Under the pieces are notes generated by a model. That model was not told the DNA's origin and searched no databases. It saw only the letters and a program-made list of their open reading frames with translations. DNA of 64,000 nt. It comes from Bacteroidota bacterium (GTDB lineage Bacteria; Bacteroidota; Bacteroidia; AKYH767-A; OLB10). The DNA lies in assembly GCA_016713925.1 (NCBI GenBank), contig JADJOH010000007.1, forward strand, positions 545,501-609,500, in the 5' to 3' direction. Within the stretch, counting starts at the first letter, position 1, and each line of letters begins with the position of its first letter. This document shows, in pieces, positions 1-9,458 of this stretch. A program made the position numbers and the translations under genes.

Positions 1-241
1 CACAATGCCATTTATGATGAACTATGCGTTGTCCAGACCTCCAAAGGAACGACAAGGTCAGTATTCTGCATTGTATTCTATTTCATTTGGTATTGCCAAT
101 ATTGCTGCACCCGTCATCGGGTTGGGAATAGCCAATCAATATGGATTTGATAGCATGTTTTCCCTACTCATCGCATTGAGCACGCTAACCGGAATTGGTT
201 TTATCGGTTTAGCCAGAAGGGAGGCGATTGGAAAAGGATAG
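1..241 (+). CDS. MFS transporter, C-terminal end (gene cut by window edge)
   Basis: Only the last roughly 78 residues are present, and the frame is open to the window edge. Two hydrophobic helices are separated by a short polar loop with NQYGFDS, followed by a basic tail (GLARREAIGKG). This matches helices 11-12 and the cytosolic end of a major facilitator superfamily carrier. A glycine- and proline-containing stretch (NIAAPVIGLGIANQYG) is typical of the penultimate loop of drug/H+ antiporter-like members. The substrate cannot be judged from this piece. The gene converges on the methyltransferase that ends 8 bases downstream on the other strand. Confidence 0.75.
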   Translation, partial: TMPFMMNYALSRPPKERQGQYSALYSISFGIANIAAPVIGLGIANQYGFDSMFSLLIALSTLTGIGFIGLARREAIGKG

Positions 242-249
242 TCAGTTTT

Positions 250-906
250 TCAGGCTCTTTTTTTTGCTTTTTCCTGTGCGGAAATTTGCTCGAAAACATC
301 GTTTCTCACAAAGAGTCTTTTGAACATGTCCGTGGAGTGTGCAATTTTGTATCCGTTGTCGAGTAGTAATTCGGATGATTTTTTTATCCTCTTTAAATAA
401 TCAAGACCTTTACAATGGTATACTTCATCATATTCTACCAAAATTATCTTGATGTCGAGTTTGTCTTCAACAATTGTTTCTATCACTTTATATTCAGCAC
501 CTTCAATTTCGAGTTTTAACAGATCAATAGAGGTATGGCCTTGAGACTTCATGATATTCGACAACCTGTCAACGGGTACTTCAATATATTCGCCATGTTC
601 CTTGAAGAGTTCTATAGAATGAGATACATAGTAGTCTCCAATGTTTGGTTTGTAAAATTTAATCATAGTGGCCTCAGTCCACACACCCAGTTCAATGAAT
701 TTCAATTTTGAAAGCTGATCCTTTTTGATGCGATAAGTAAACTTGGTCTCTAAATTATTCAGTGATAAACTTTCGTGATTTTCTATTTTACTTTTCAAAA
801 GATTAAAATGATTGATGCCCTCAGGTGCAGGATCAAGGATGACCACATCGCAACCGAAATGGTGCACCAATTCAGTGTCGAAGGAAATGTCTTCTCCGGC
901 ACCCAC
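250..906 (-). CDS. FkbM-family SAM-dependent methyltransferase, probably longer at the N-terminus
   Basis: The N-terminus of this reading holds the SAM-binding glycine loop (VGAGEDISFD) and the C-terminal half carries the FkbM hallmark IDLLKLEIEGAEYKVIE. These are the conserved motifs of Methyltransf_21 proteins, which O-methylate sugars and other small molecules, often in surface-glycan loci. The first legal start is GTG at 906, which would begin right in the SAM loop. The frame stays open to 1092 and encodes protein-like sequence (HPKSNLTPLRDIIQLGTKVH) ahead of it, so the real protein is longer. Either it uses a non-standard start or an indel lies near 1090. An AGGAGG is visible just upstream on the minus strand. 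Confidence 0.7.
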   Translation of the reverse strand: MGAGEDISFDTELVHHFGCDVVILDPAPEGINHFNLLKSKIENHESLSLNNLETKFTYRIKKDQLSKLKFIELGVWTEATMIKFYKPNIGDYYVSHSIELFKEHGEYIEVPVDRLSNIMKSQGHTSIDLLKLEIEGAEYKVIETIVEDKLDIKIILVEYDEVYHCKGLDYLKRIKKSSELLLDNGYKIAHSTDMFKRLFVRNDVFEQISAQEKAKKRA

Positions 907-1453
907 GCAATAGCATAAAGAAGAGGAGTTAAGGAAATTTTCAGGAATAAAATATCCATGAACTTTTGTTCCTAGTTGAATGATATCCCTTAAAGGAGTA
1001 AGATTAGACTTCGGATGGATTTTTAAAATTCTCTTGGTCAGATTTTTAATCGTTGCATTTCTATTGGGTTTGATTAAGCCGTTGCGATCCTCCTACGAAA
1101 ATTTGGGCTTTTGGTTGTGGTTTTAGAGGATTTGCTGAATATTTTTAAGCGTAGCACAAAGCTATCTAATTTATGAATTTACCCAAATAATTGATATTCT
1201 AATCTTTGGGTAATTATATTGAACGGATGGTGTTGAAAATTAATTATATGTACCATCGGCAAGGAGTTCAGAGATGAATAATATATTCCAGCTATTGAAA
1301 CCAATCACCTAATGGTAAGGTTCAATCATGGAGCTTTTAATGTCTTTGTAAATTTAAAACGATTATGCTGTTGATAGCTTTTGAAAGGGAGGAATGTCGG
1401 ACTTAACAATTATTTAATACCTTTAGACCACAAACAATTAAACCTCCTTCCTT
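907..1453. other. Intergenic; contains the N-terminal extension of the methyltransferase
   Basis: Positions 907-1092 read in frame with the methyltransferase and look coding, but have no ATG, GTG or TTG. From about 1096 to 1453 the sequence is AT-rich and I see no open frame, RNA or repeat that I can support. The region presumably holds divergent promoters. Confidence 0.5.
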
Positions 1454-3670
1454 GTGATAAAAAAATTACAGAAAATTGTATTCCTGGTGGTATTATTATG
1501 TGGTTCTGACATAAAGGCACAGGTTATAATTAATGAATATTCCGCATCGAATCTTACACAATTTGTTGATAATCACTCTGATTATGAAGATTGGATCGAG
1601 TTGTACAACACGGCTCCATTTCCTATGCCGTTGGGTGGATTCCATCTGAGTGATGATTCTACCAATATTTTAAAATACACCATCCCTGCAGCTGTGGTCG
1701 TACCTGCCAACGGTTTTGTGAGGTTTTGGTGCTCCGGCCGTGATAATTATTCAACCAATAATTATCATACAAATTTCAGATTGACACAAACTAAGAACAG
1801 TAAGGAACAAATTGTTTTTTCAGATCCGACCGGAATAGTGTTAGACAGTTTATCCTTAAATAAAACACAAGTTGGACATTCCCGCGGAAGAACTACAGAT
1901 GGGGCCGGTACCTGGAGTATTTTTACGAATCCCTCACCGAATACTTCCAATAACTTTTCTACTCCTTATTCAAGATATGCTGACAAACCGGATTTTTCCG
2001 TTGGAGCAGGTTTTTATCCTCCTCCGATTATTGTAATTCTGACGAATACAGAGCCCGGTAGTACCATGAGGTATACTACGGATGGATCTTTGCCAACCCT
2101 TACTTCACCTATATGCAGTACCGGTGTTTTAATCTCTACTACCTCAGTACTGAAAGCAATTACCTGGAGTCCTGACCCCAATGTTTTGCCCAGCTTTGTG
2201 GAGTATCAGACCTATTTTATGAATGTAAGTCATACGCTTCCGATTATATCCATCGCTGCTTCTCAACTAACTACTCTGGCCAACGGCAGTGGATCACTTG
2301 AGCCCAAAGGAACTTTTGAGTATTTCGATACAGCTGGTGTGCGGAAGGCGAATACCTATGGAGAATTCAATCGCCATGGACAGGATTCATGGGTTTTGAG
2401 TCAGAGAAGTCTGGATTTTATTTCCCGTGACGAAATGGGCTATAACCATAGCATCGAGGAAAAATTGTTTGAATATTCCCCCAGAGAAAATTTCCAACGC
2501 ATCATTTTACGTGCTGCAGGAGATGATAACTATCCGGCTGATCACCGACAAGCCAATCTCGGAAGCGCGCACGTTCGCGATGCCTATATTCATATGCTGG
2601 CAAAAAAGGGAGGGATGAATCTGGATGTAAGGAATGCTGAAAAGGCAATTGTCTATCTCAATGGAGCCTATTGGGGAGTGTATGATATCAGAGAAAATCC
2701 GGACGAACACGATTATACCGAATATTATTACGGGCAGGATAAATACAACCTGCAATACATCGAGACATGGGGAAATACCTGGGCAGAGTATGGCGGACCA
2801 ACCGCTCTTTCTGACTGGGCAGCATTGTATAGTTATATCATGACGAACAGTATGGCCAATGCTGCTAATTATAATTATGTAAATAACCTTTATGATGGTA
2901 CCAGCCTTGTGGATTATGTGATTGCGAATGCCATGACCGTTTGCTCCGACTGGCTCAATTACAACACCGGTTGGTGGAGAGGAATGGATTCAACAGGTAC
3001 ACATCGACGTTGGGGGTATATACTTTGGGACAATGATGCAACCTTTGGACATTATATTAATTATACAGGTATTCCTAACACTAGCGCCTACGCAGATATT
3101 TGTGATCCCGAAGGACTGACCACAACAAATTCTGATCCGGAAGGACATATACAGGTGTTAAACCGACTCCGGCAAAATCCGGATTTTAATCAGTTTTATA
3201 TTTCCAGAATTATTGATTTATGGAATACCGTTTTCAGTTGTGATAATATGATCGGACAATTAGATAGCATCGTTGCTAAACTGGATCCTGAAATGTCAGC
3301 TCATGCCAATCGTTGGAATGGCACTTATGCAGAATGGTTATTAAATGTCGACACCTTGCGAACATTTATTTTAAATCGTTGTAATAATCTTGCTACCGGA
3401 ATAAACAGTTGCTATAATCTTAATGGTCCTTATGAAATTACACTAACCGCTGACCCCATCAGTGCAGGAGGAATTAAATTTAATACACTGGTACATGATT
3501 CATTACCTTGGAAAGGTAATTATTTTGGAGGGATGCTGAATATATTGGAGGCATTACCGGATACGCCCTATCAATTTATAAACTGGTCCTCCGGTTCACA
3601 GGTGTTTTTACCGAATGACAGTGCTGTTATTTCCAGAGTGAATTTCACTTCTAGTGATACCTATCCCTGA
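1454..3670 (+). CDS. CotH kinase family secreted protein with lamin-tail and chitobiase-like domains; sorting tail lost
   Basis: Starts with GTG and a signal peptide (residues 1-23, ending KAQ). Domains in order are a lamin-tail domain (about 24-150: INEYSASN, EDWIELYN), a chitobiase C-terminal-like domain (about 180-250: YTTDGSLPT), and a CotH kinase domain (about 290-600: NGAYWGVYDIREN, WDNDATFG). CotH proteins are atypical kinases first known from spore coats; in Bacteroidota they are secreted surface proteins. The expected C-terminal T9SS sorting domain is missing: the frame ends after FTSSDTYP and only the last part of a sorting tail survives, in another frame, immediately downstream. 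The protein may therefore no longer be anchored or secreted correctly. Confidence 0.8.
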   Translation: MIKKLQKIVFLVVLLCGSDIKAQVIINEYSASNLTQFVDNHSDYEDWIELYNTAPFPMPLGGFHLSDDSTNILKYTIPAAVVVPANGFVRFWCSGRDNYSTNNYHTNFRLTQTKNSKEQIVFSDPTGIVLDSLSLNKTQVGHSRGRTTDGAGTWSIFTNPSPNTSNNFSTPYSRYADKPDFSVGAGFYPPPIIVILTNTEPGSTMRYTTDGSLPTLTSPICSTGVLISTTSVLKAITWSPDPNVLPSFVEYQTYFMNVSHTLPIISIAASQLTTLANGSGSLEPKGTFEYFDTAGVRKANTYGEFNRHGQDSWVLSQRSLDFISRDEMGYNHSIEEKLFEYSPRENFQRIILRAAGDDNYPADHRQANLGSAHVRDAYIHMLAKKGGMNLDVRNAEKAIVYLNGAYWGVYDIRENPDEHDYTEYYYGQDKYNLQYIETWGNTWAEYGGPTALSDWAALYSYIMTNSMANAANYNYVNNLYDGTSLVDYVIANAMTVCSDWLNYNTGWWRGMDSTGTHRRWGYILWDNDATFGHYINYTGIPNTSAYADICDPEGLTTTNSDPEGHIQVLNRLRQNPDFNQFYISRIIDLWNTVFSCDNMIGQLDSIVAKLDPEMSAHANRWNGTYAEWLLNVDTLRTFILNRCNNLATGINSCYNLNGPYEITLTADPISAGGIKFNTLVHDSLPWKGNYFGGMLNILEALPDTPYQFINWSSGSQVFLPNDSAVISRVNFTSSDTYP

Positions 3671-3762
3671 ATACAGGAAAACTCAATGAAGGTGTGTACA
3701 TCTTGAAGTTTAGAGCGGGAAATACACAGAAGTCTTTTAAACTGGTGTATACAGGAAGATAA
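3658..3762 (+). pseudogene. Out-of-frame remnant of the CotH protein's T9SS sorting tail
   Basis: Read in a frame different from the upstream CotH gene, this short stretch encodes LNTGKLNEGVYILKF followed by a basic segment ending KLVYTGR and a stop. That is the classic end of a type A T9SS sorting domain. Only about 30 of the usual 70-90 residues remain, and the YPNP-type start of the domain is absent. A deletion plus frameshift has therefore separated the CotH gene from its sorting signal; a simple one-base error would not remove the rest of the domain. Confidence 0.65.
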
Positions 3763-3844
3763 GTTTGTAGGCGGAGATGCCTAAAGGAGACGAAGCACAA
3801 CAAGCGTGTTCTTCTTTTTAGGAAAAACAAGGTGATGTAAATAC

Positions 3845-4504
3845 TTACAAATCTCTCCAGTCCCTGCTAAGCGGAGAAATCCGTGTAGCGGGAACAGTAC
3901 CGATTTGCAATAAGAAATTCCCTCTCAACGGATATTTTGTTGCTGAACTGATACTAATGGAATACAGTCCCGGGGATAACTTCAGACTATCAGCTTCCGC
4001 GTGTAAACGGATGAGTGCATATTCTTTCACATTCATTTCGTCGTTATTATCATTTTCGCCAAGTAAAATAAATTCCGGTTTCGTTTCTGATTGAGATAGG
4101 TCTGTACGTGAAAATTGTTTTTTCGACCGGCTGATCTTAAGGACCGGATCAAAGCCTTTTTCCTTGTAATCGCAGCTATCCGAATAATCAGCAGTAACGA
4201 TATGTCCACGATTAGGGCTCACGAGTTCAGGAATAGGGGAGAGCACCCGTAATCCAATCTCCTGCACACTGTCTTCCAGAAAAAAATACATCACATAGGC
4301 TTCCTTTTTTTCCTCCCTGACCAGGAAGTCATTATTGTCATTAATACATTCAAAATAAAACAATGTATTTTCATAAGGAATGCTTCTGGCGTTCATTCCC
4401 GTTTTTTTATTTCCACCGGATCCGAAAGGTTCAAGACGCTGCGCCCATGATGTTTGATTTAGGAGAATTAAGATAGCGATTAAGCGGGTGACTCTTGTAT
4501 GCAT
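3845..4504 (-). CDS. Secreted protein of unknown function
   Basis: A 219-residue protein with a signal peptide (about residues 1-21, cleavage after SWA). The mature part is mixed alpha/beta with an acidic, Asn/Asp-rich middle (GENDNNDEMN). No catalytic motif or domain is recognisable. It stands alone between convergent and divergent neighbours. Its signal peptide and position among surface-protein genes suggest an envelope or secreted role, which is inference only. Confidence 0.6.
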   Translation of the reverse strand: MHTRVTRLIAILILLNQTSWAQRLEPFGSGGNKKTGMNARSIPYENTLFYFECINDNNDFLVREEKKEAYVMYFFLEDSVQEIGLRVLSPIPELVSPNRGHIVTADYSDSCDYKEKGFDPVLKISRSKKQFSRTDLSQSETKPEFILLGENDNNDEMNVKEYALIRLHAEADSLKLSPGLYSISISSATKYPLRGNFLLQIGTVPATRISPLSRDWRDL

Positions 4505-4667
4505 GGAGTAGGAGTGGGAGTAAAATGTAAAGATAAATGGTTTTCATAAAGGTGGGATGAACTTTGAGTGCCGCTTCATATCGTAAAAGAAATCAAATGT
4601 TACCTGGTAAACTATAAGCCGGTAATTTAATTATACAAAACTCTTCCAGTATTATCCGAGTGATCAT

Positions 4668-4741
4668 GGATTCCGGATATGTATAAATATACAAAAATGG
4701 AATGGGATTCCGGATATGTATAAATATACAAAAATGGAATG
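4668..4741. repeat. Two perfect tandem copies of a 37-bp unit
   Basis: The unit begins GGATTCCGGATATG and ends TGGAATG. Copy 1 is 4668-4704 and copy 2 is 4705-4741; the first few bases of a third copy (GGAT) follow. It lies in a non-coding stretch, so it is probably a slippage product or a variable-number repeat. Confidence 0.9.
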
Positions 4742-4810
4742 GGATAGCAGAACCGCTTTCTCCTGAACTCCGGATTTTTGACTTTTGCGGATACAGGGTT
4801 ATTACTTAGT

Positions 4811-4920
4811 AATAGATATGCGGCCATTGGCTGTAGATGTTGTAAACATAATACATGATAAAATATATTTAAAAGAAATGAGCCGCCAATTGGCGACTCA
4901 TTGTTTTAAGCGGTCCGGAC
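4811..4920 (-). pseudogene. Truncated GIY-YIG cassette (N-terminus and leader only)
   Basis: On the minus strand from 4856 the sequence encodes MYYVYNIYSQWP and then stops, matching the start of the intact GIY-YIG gene at 7397 (MHYVYIIYSQ). The leader is also shared: the palindromic hairpin at 4880-4899 (GAGCCGCCAATTGGCGACTC), a T-rich stretch and the GCGGTCCGGAC box at 4910-4920. The rest of the gene is gone. This is a decayed second copy of the same repeated cassette. Confidence 0.75.
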
Positions 4921-5005
4921 AGGATTATGATCCATTTCATTATATGTGGCGACCAGAATATACGTGGAATTTCATTGCAAACTGATCACAACAGGATTAC
5001 TAATT

Positions 5006-6184
5006 TCATTCAAGTATGAGTTTTTGCGTGTAAATATGTTGTCCATCAGAAATGTAAACAAAGTAAATTCCAGACTTTAAATATTCTGTGCTCAATGTCA
5101 CCTTTTTACCATTAAGCACATCAGTATATACAACTTCGCCTATCTGGTTATAAATATTAAGTCGGGCATTCACCAATTCCGCTGGTGTTTCAACGGTGAT
5201 TTGATAACTTGCGGGGTTAGGATAAATATATAAATTACCAATGAGATTTGGCTGTTCAGTCAAGCCGGTTGAAGTAGATCCTATAAAAACAGTCTTGTAG
5301 AAGGTTGTGGAAGTTATGTTAAATGAACAATTTATTGTTATTCCAATTACATTATTTCCAGCAATTTGATAATTATAAGACTCCGTGAACTGATTCATGA
5401 GTGGACCATCTTGAAACACCCATGTAACAGTAAGAATATTATTTATTGTATCGTCCAGAATATCCTTAATATAATACTCAAAATATTGACCAAAACAAGT
5501 ATCAACCACGGCTGTTTGAAGCGTATCAACAATAGGGTCACAACCCGTAACAAAGGATGATACAAGATTGTCCGTATGTATTTCGGTAGTAGGAAAAGTC
5601 CGTTCACCTCCAACCAACCCAATTCCAAAGGCATAATAAGCATCTTGAACTACCTGAATTAAACCGGCGGAGTCTCTTATTGAACGTATTTGGATACAAT
5701 TATTAAAACCTCCAAAAGTGGCACTTGTGCTAATCACAGTATCTGTATTGTTATATACTCCATTTGACTGCGTTAGAGAATATCCGGCTGTAAGAAAATT
5801 ATTTGAGAACCAGATCGCTGGAGTAGGTAGTATAATTGCAGAATCTAAAATTGGATATTCTTCCGAATAAGCCCCAAACAGAATTTCTCCGTTCACATCT
5901 TGTTTCAACCAAACTAATTTAAAGGTATGCGGAGGGAATGAACTACTACCTGTAGAATACTCAGTTCCCTTCTCCAGATAATATAATTCACCTCCGATAG
6001 AGTCTGTCTGAATAAAAGTATGACGTGTTATTCTTTCTGCCCACCCCGCAGGAGGTAAGCCAGCGGGTGTGTATAACACAGTCTCATTGTTAACACATAG
6101 TGGCAAGTAATAATCAGATGCGGTTTGCGCAATTGATACGCAGGTCAGAAAACTTAATAATGTAATTGTAGTTATCTTTTTCAT
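5006..6184 (-). CDS. Secreted protein with T9SS type A C-terminal sorting domain
   Basis: A 392-residue protein with a signal peptide (1-19) and a clear T9SS sorting domain over about the last 80 residues: YIYPNPAS, then LNIYNQIGEVVY, then LKSGIYFVYI and a basic end. It should be exported by Sec and then across the outer membrane by T9SS, with the tail removed or attached to A-LPS. The middle is beta-rich with paired Cys (TGCDPIVDT, DTCFGQ) and resembles no enzyme I know. The start is the ATG followed by MKKITTITLL, preceded by an AT-rich leader typical of Bacteroidota. Confidence 0.85.
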   Translation of the reverse strand: MKKITTITLLSFLTCVSIAQTASDYYLPLCVNNETVLYTPAGLPPAGWAERITRHTFIQTDSIGGELYYLEKGTEYSTGSSSFPPHTFKLVWLKQDVNGEILFGAYSEEYPILDSAIILPTPAIWFSNNFLTAGYSLTQSNGVYNNTDTVISTSATFGGFNNCIQIRSIRDSAGLIQVVQDAYYAFGIGLVGGERTFPTTEIHTDNLVSSFVTGCDPIVDTLQTAVVDTCFGQYFEYYIKDILDDTINNILTVTWVFQDGPLMNQFTESYNYQIAGNNVIGITINCSFNITSTTFYKTVFIGSTSTGLTEQPNLIGNLYIYPNPASYQITVETPAELVNARLNIYNQIGEVVYTDVLNGKKVTLSTEYLKSGIYFVYISDGQHIYTQKLILE

Positions 6185-6992
6185 TTTTACTTCTTTTTAT
6201 AACCTTAATTATAATTTTTAACCTTGTTTTAAGTGTTTCAATTCGAATAGATTTAATTATATATTTCAATTAGAATCAATTCAATATTCCAGTTAAACCT
6301 AGTTACCGACCCATACGAAATAGCTACTTGATTTTTTATACTTCAATTTCGGCATACAAATGTAATTTCCGACCTTATATTAAATTATGACATAAATCTA
6401 ATTTACCTTTAACAATTGTTTAAGATCTGTCTGACTTATGTCAACCAGATAACCGATGCTGTTATAGATTTCAATCGGGCTTGGTTTTTTATTCGTGATA
6501 AGCGTAAATACTGCCACCCATTATTGGTGAAATTAGTTCGACTTTGATAACATAAAAACAAAATCCCTAACGCAGGTTTTGATCAAACCGGGACGATATA
6601 TTTTTATATAATTTCATTAACAGGAATTCCGTCTAAATTGCCCCTCGTTTCGCTTGAAATTGCCCACCACAATTATGGAGCACAATTTACCTTCTAATAT
6701 GTAGTACTATTCCGAAAAAATGTTGGCGGAATGAATCTATAACCTAAATTAACGAAAATTGTCGTATGCTGTCAAATAGGCGGCTACGACCCGGATCTAT
6801 AGCTTAAGACTTTGAAAAATATGGCAGGGAAACTTTTTAATAAATATGGAAAGTTTGATTCAGCACAGTCTCCAAAATAAAAAAAGAAAAATCAAGTGGC
6901 TAAAGGACAACCTGCCAAATCTGAATTATAAAAGTTCACATTTATGAATCTACTTTCAATCAATTGTTTTCTTTTCAACCAATTCACTGCAT
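6185..6992. other. Long gene-free stretch
   Basis: About 800 bases between two minus-strand genes with no open frame that looks like protein on either strand. It is AT-rich with scattered stops and may hold decayed sequence. I see no tRNA, known riboswitch or clear repeat. Confidence 0.5.
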
Positions 6993-7031
6993 AAAAAAAG
7001 GGTCTCTGCGTACACAGAAACCCTTTTTTTT
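6993..7031. terminator. Bidirectional intrinsic terminator
   Basis: An A7 run is followed by a stem (GGGTCTCTG at 7000-7008 pairing with CAGAAACCC at 7015-7023, with one mismatch) and a T8 run. The A and T tails on both sides make it usable from either strand. Confidence 0.75.
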
Positions 7032-7084
7032 GTCAGTGATATTGTCAATGTTCTCAGCTAAATTATTGATTATTATTGATAAGA

Positions 7085-7462
7085 GCGGTCCGGACATCTC
7101 GTCATTTAGTCAAACCTTCGGTTTGCCATTTGACGAGATGACAGGCATTTGTTCTACCGACTTTTTTAAAAGTAGTTTTATAGATTTCCGGTTTAACCTT
7201 TTGAGTTGTTTTTCTCTGAATAAGGCATCCGTTTTTGATGATGATTCTTCTAAATAGACCATCTCCCAAGGCCCTTTACCGGCAGTAAAACGCGATAAAT
7301 TATTGTTGTGCTCAAAAAGTCTTTTCTCAGGATGCTGAGTTATCCCTTTGTAAAAAATGTCCAGCCTTTGGCTGTAGATGATGTAAACGTAATGCATGAT
7401 AAAACATATTTAAATGAAAAGAGTCGCCAATTGGCGACTCTTTGTTTGTAAGCGGTCCGGAC
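7085..7462 (-). mobile_element. GIY-YIG cassette bounded by direct repeats GCGGTCCGGAC
   Basis: A 378-bp unit bounded by identical 11-bp direct repeats (7085-7095 and 7452-7462) with the palindromic core GTCCGGAC. Inside lie the GIY-YIG gene, a nested hairpin at its 3' end (CATCTCGTC at about 7096 pairing with GACGAGATG at about 7132, with an inner AAACC/GGTTT stem), and a perfect 20-bp palindrome in the leader (7421-7440). The same 11-mer occurs at 4910 and 34209. The pattern suggests a small repeat-bounded mobile or homing unit; whether it moves is inference. Confidence 0.5.
7110..7397 (-). CDS. GIY-YIG nuclease superfamily protein
   Basis: A 95-residue single-domain protein with the GIY-YIG fold: YVYIIYSQ (the GIY position), FYKGIT (the YIG position), then KRLFEHNNN, a Trp-containing GKGPWEMVYLEE, the catalytic-type Glu in FREKQLK, and a lysine-rich end. 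It resembles the small UPF0213/YhbQ-type nucleases found as many dispersed copies in Bacteroidota. The C-terminal residues read into the 3' hairpin of its cassette. It could cut its own boundary repeat or act in repair; the sequence cannot decide. Confidence 0.85.
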   Translation of the reverse strand: MHYVYIIYSQRLDIFYKGITQHPEKRLFEHNNNLSRFTAGKGPWEMVYLEESSSKTDALFREKQLKRLNRKSIKLLLKKSVEQMPVISSNGKPKV

Positions 7463-7590
7463 GGGACTTATATCGTATTAATTAACAGTACTTTGTGAGG
7501 AATTCAGGTAACTCGTTTTTTTATTCGGGCTATTATTTTTGAATCCTTCGGGTTATTCGGGTTAATATCCAGTTATTGCACAAGAATTAT

Positions 7591-8574
7591 TTAAAATACT
7601 GAAATATTCCGTTGGTTTAACATTCTATTAGCTGTTTTTACAGTTGCTTGGAACTGTATCGGATCATATAATAATGATCTTCTTTCTAGTATTTTTTTGG
7701 TTTTTTCTCTTAATAAAATGTCTCTAGCTTGTTCAATATCTTCATCTATTGAATTTTTACTTGCTATCTTAATCAATACAACTAAAAATTCGAGGCAAAA
7801 AAGTAATGCAGTAAACAAAATATAAACGGCTAACATAAATCTATCTTCACTGATTAAATCAAACATAGCTTTAATTCTTAGAAGAAATGCATCACCATTA
7901 AAATTTGCCTCTGCCTTCGCTATTGCGAGGTTTTTTATGCTATCCTTTTCTAATGATAGAATTTGTAGTTTGTTGTTTTCGATATTATAATCAGATTCAA
8001 GTTTTTCGGCAACTTCCATCTTTAAAAGTGCAATTTTTCCAACTAGTTTTTGACGACTGCCACCAGTTCCATCTGCCTCAGCTTTTGCATCTTGCAATGC
8101 ATTTTTCCAATCGTTTGTTTTTTGATTCACAACTAATTGTTGCGCTTCGATTGCTTTATTATATTCCATTTCTATATGATTGGCCGCACTATCAATATTT
8201 ATTTTTTCATATTGAGCAATCTTATTGTCAATATCATTCTTAAAAACTACTTCATCAAAACCTATTGCGCCTAATGAAGCAATAATAAAACCTAATGCAA
8301 TTCTAAACCAAAAGATGAGACGACTTCCATTTGACATTATTATTGCTCTTTCTACTAAAAAAATAATTAATGATGCAATTAACCCACTAAATATAGCTAC
8401 AACAGTATTTCCATTTAGTACGTGGCTCACAATGAAGTAACAGTTAATAAACCATAGGATCACAGGAACCATTAGACAGTTAGCGTACAATGCAATTTTT
8501 CTTTTACTTCCCGGTTGATACAAGGCTGTATAACGCGGATTTTCTCCAATCAATAAACTATAGTATTTATCCAT
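7591..8574 (-). CDS. DUF4407 membrane protein
   Basis: A 327-residue protein with three transmembrane helices near the N-terminus (about residues 28-52, 58-80 and 88-108), a long Glu/Lys/Ala-rich coiled coil (about 115-225), and a fourth helix near 245-270 followed by a basic tail. This is the arrangement of DUF4407 proteins, a Bacteroidota/Actinobacteria family of unknown function. It is the last gene of a minus-strand operon: the preceding gene ends 12 bases upstream. In defence-rich regions such coiled-coil membrane proteins are sometimes effectors or scaffolds, which is speculation here. Confidence 0.8.
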   Translation of the reverse strand: MDKYYSLLIGENPRYTALYQPGSKRKIALYANCLMVPVILWFINCYFIVSHVLNGNTVVAIFSGLIASLIIFLVERAIIMSNGSRLIFWFRIALGFIIASLGAIGFDEVVFKNDIDNKIAQYEKINIDSAANHIEMEYNKAIEAQQLVVNQKTNDWKNALQDAKAEADGTGGSRQKLVGKIALLKMEVAEKLESDYNIENNKLQILSLEKDSIKNLAIAKAEANFNGDAFLLRIKAMFDLISEDRFMLAVYILFTALLFCLEFLVVLIKIASKNSIDEDIEQARDILLREKTKKILERRSLLYDPIQFQATVKTANRMLNQRNISVF

Positions 8575-8586
8575 TTTTTTACTTAT

Positions 8587-9165
8587 TTAAATATGTTTAA
8601 TCGAATTAAGTAGTTTCTCACTTTCAATATAGTCTGAAAGACCCCTTGTAAAACCTTGATGATAATTATAAATTGCATTCATGACCCAACCATCTTCTTC
8701 GATTGATAAGCATTTCTGCCTTTCTAAATTGTCAGTAACCTCAATTAATTTCTGCAATGTGTTTTGTAATTTCTGCAATACCAGCGGAGATATTGAACCG
8801 ACATCAGTAATTAAATTTTCTAACTGTAGTCGTGTTTCTACTTTTTCCTGAATTTCAATGTCAATAAGAAGTCTGAATTCAGCTTCTATTTTACTTTTTC
8901 CTAACTTAAGTTGATCAGAAGAGTGATACTCAAACCCTTCATAAACTCCAATAGCTTGATAGTTTCGATTCAAAAATTGATTTAATCTACTTTGTTTTGG
9001 CTCATTTTTGCTACTCATTAATGGTTCTTCTGCATCTACAAATAAATCGATATCCGGAGCGGAATTTATAGTCGAAGAATTAGAGATATCCACAGTTTCT
9101 TGCACAGTAGAATTTTGCTGGATTTTGGATTTGTTCTTGCCAAATAGTTTTGAGATGATGTTCAT
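8587..9165 (-). CDS. Unknown protein, operon partner of the DUF4407 gene
   Basis: A 192-residue soluble protein with a low-complexity N-terminal third rich in Ser, Asn and acidic residues. A helical C-terminal domain follows (residues 75-190) with alternating charged heptads (SKIEAEFRLLIDIEIQEKVE). There is no signal peptide, membrane segment or catalytic motif. It starts 8 bases after the HNH gene ends and stops 12 bases before DUF4407 begins, so the products are probably made together. The helical domain could contact the DUF4407 coiled coil, which is inference only. Confidence 0.65.
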   Translation of the reverse strand: MNIISKLFGKNKSKIQQNSTVQETVDISNSSTINSAPDIDLFVDAEEPLMSSKNEPKQSRLNQFLNRNYQAIGVYEGFEYHSSDQLKLGKSKIEAEFRLLIDIEIQEKVETRLQLENLITDVGSISPLVLQKLQNTLQKLIEVTDNLERQKCLSIEEDGWVMNAIYNYHQGFTRGLSDYIESEKLLNSIKHI

Positions 9166-9173
9166 TTTATGTT

Positions 9174-9458
9174 TTAAATAGTAAATATTGGTATTTGATA
9201 TTTTAAATGGCCATTCTTATGGCAGTTATCGCATAGAGTAATTAAATACTTATCACTATATTTCCAAGGAAGCTGAAATTTGCCTATGGATTTTAATACA
9301 TGATACTGGCGATGATGAACATGGAGTATACTTGAAGCACCACATGCCCTACATTTATTACAATCTCTTAAGAGAATTTGTCTTCTCCGTTTCTTCCATT
9401 GTGGAAGTAATAATAATTGTCCGTAATTTAATTCCAATAGGTTAGTACTATGCTGCAT
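9174..9458 (-). CDS. HNH endonuclease-like zinc-binding protein
   Basis: A 94-residue protein with two CxxC knuckles (CRAC, CDNC) enclosing the HNH core LHVHHRQY, and ending CHKNGH. This is the treble-clef HNH arrangement, with the HH pair as the metal and general-base site. The N-terminal WKKRRRQILLRD matches the helix preceding the core in McrA/5-methylcytosine-type HNH proteins. It overlaps the 3' end of the DUF4258-like gene by 11 bases, so the two are translationally coupled. A second, related HNH gene lies at 15175-15820. Confidence 0.8.
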   Translation of the reverse strand: MQHSTNLLELNYGQLLLLPQWKKRRRQILLRDCNKCRACGASSILHVHHRQYHVLKSIGKFQLPWKYSDKYLITLCDNCHKNGHLKYQIPIFTI

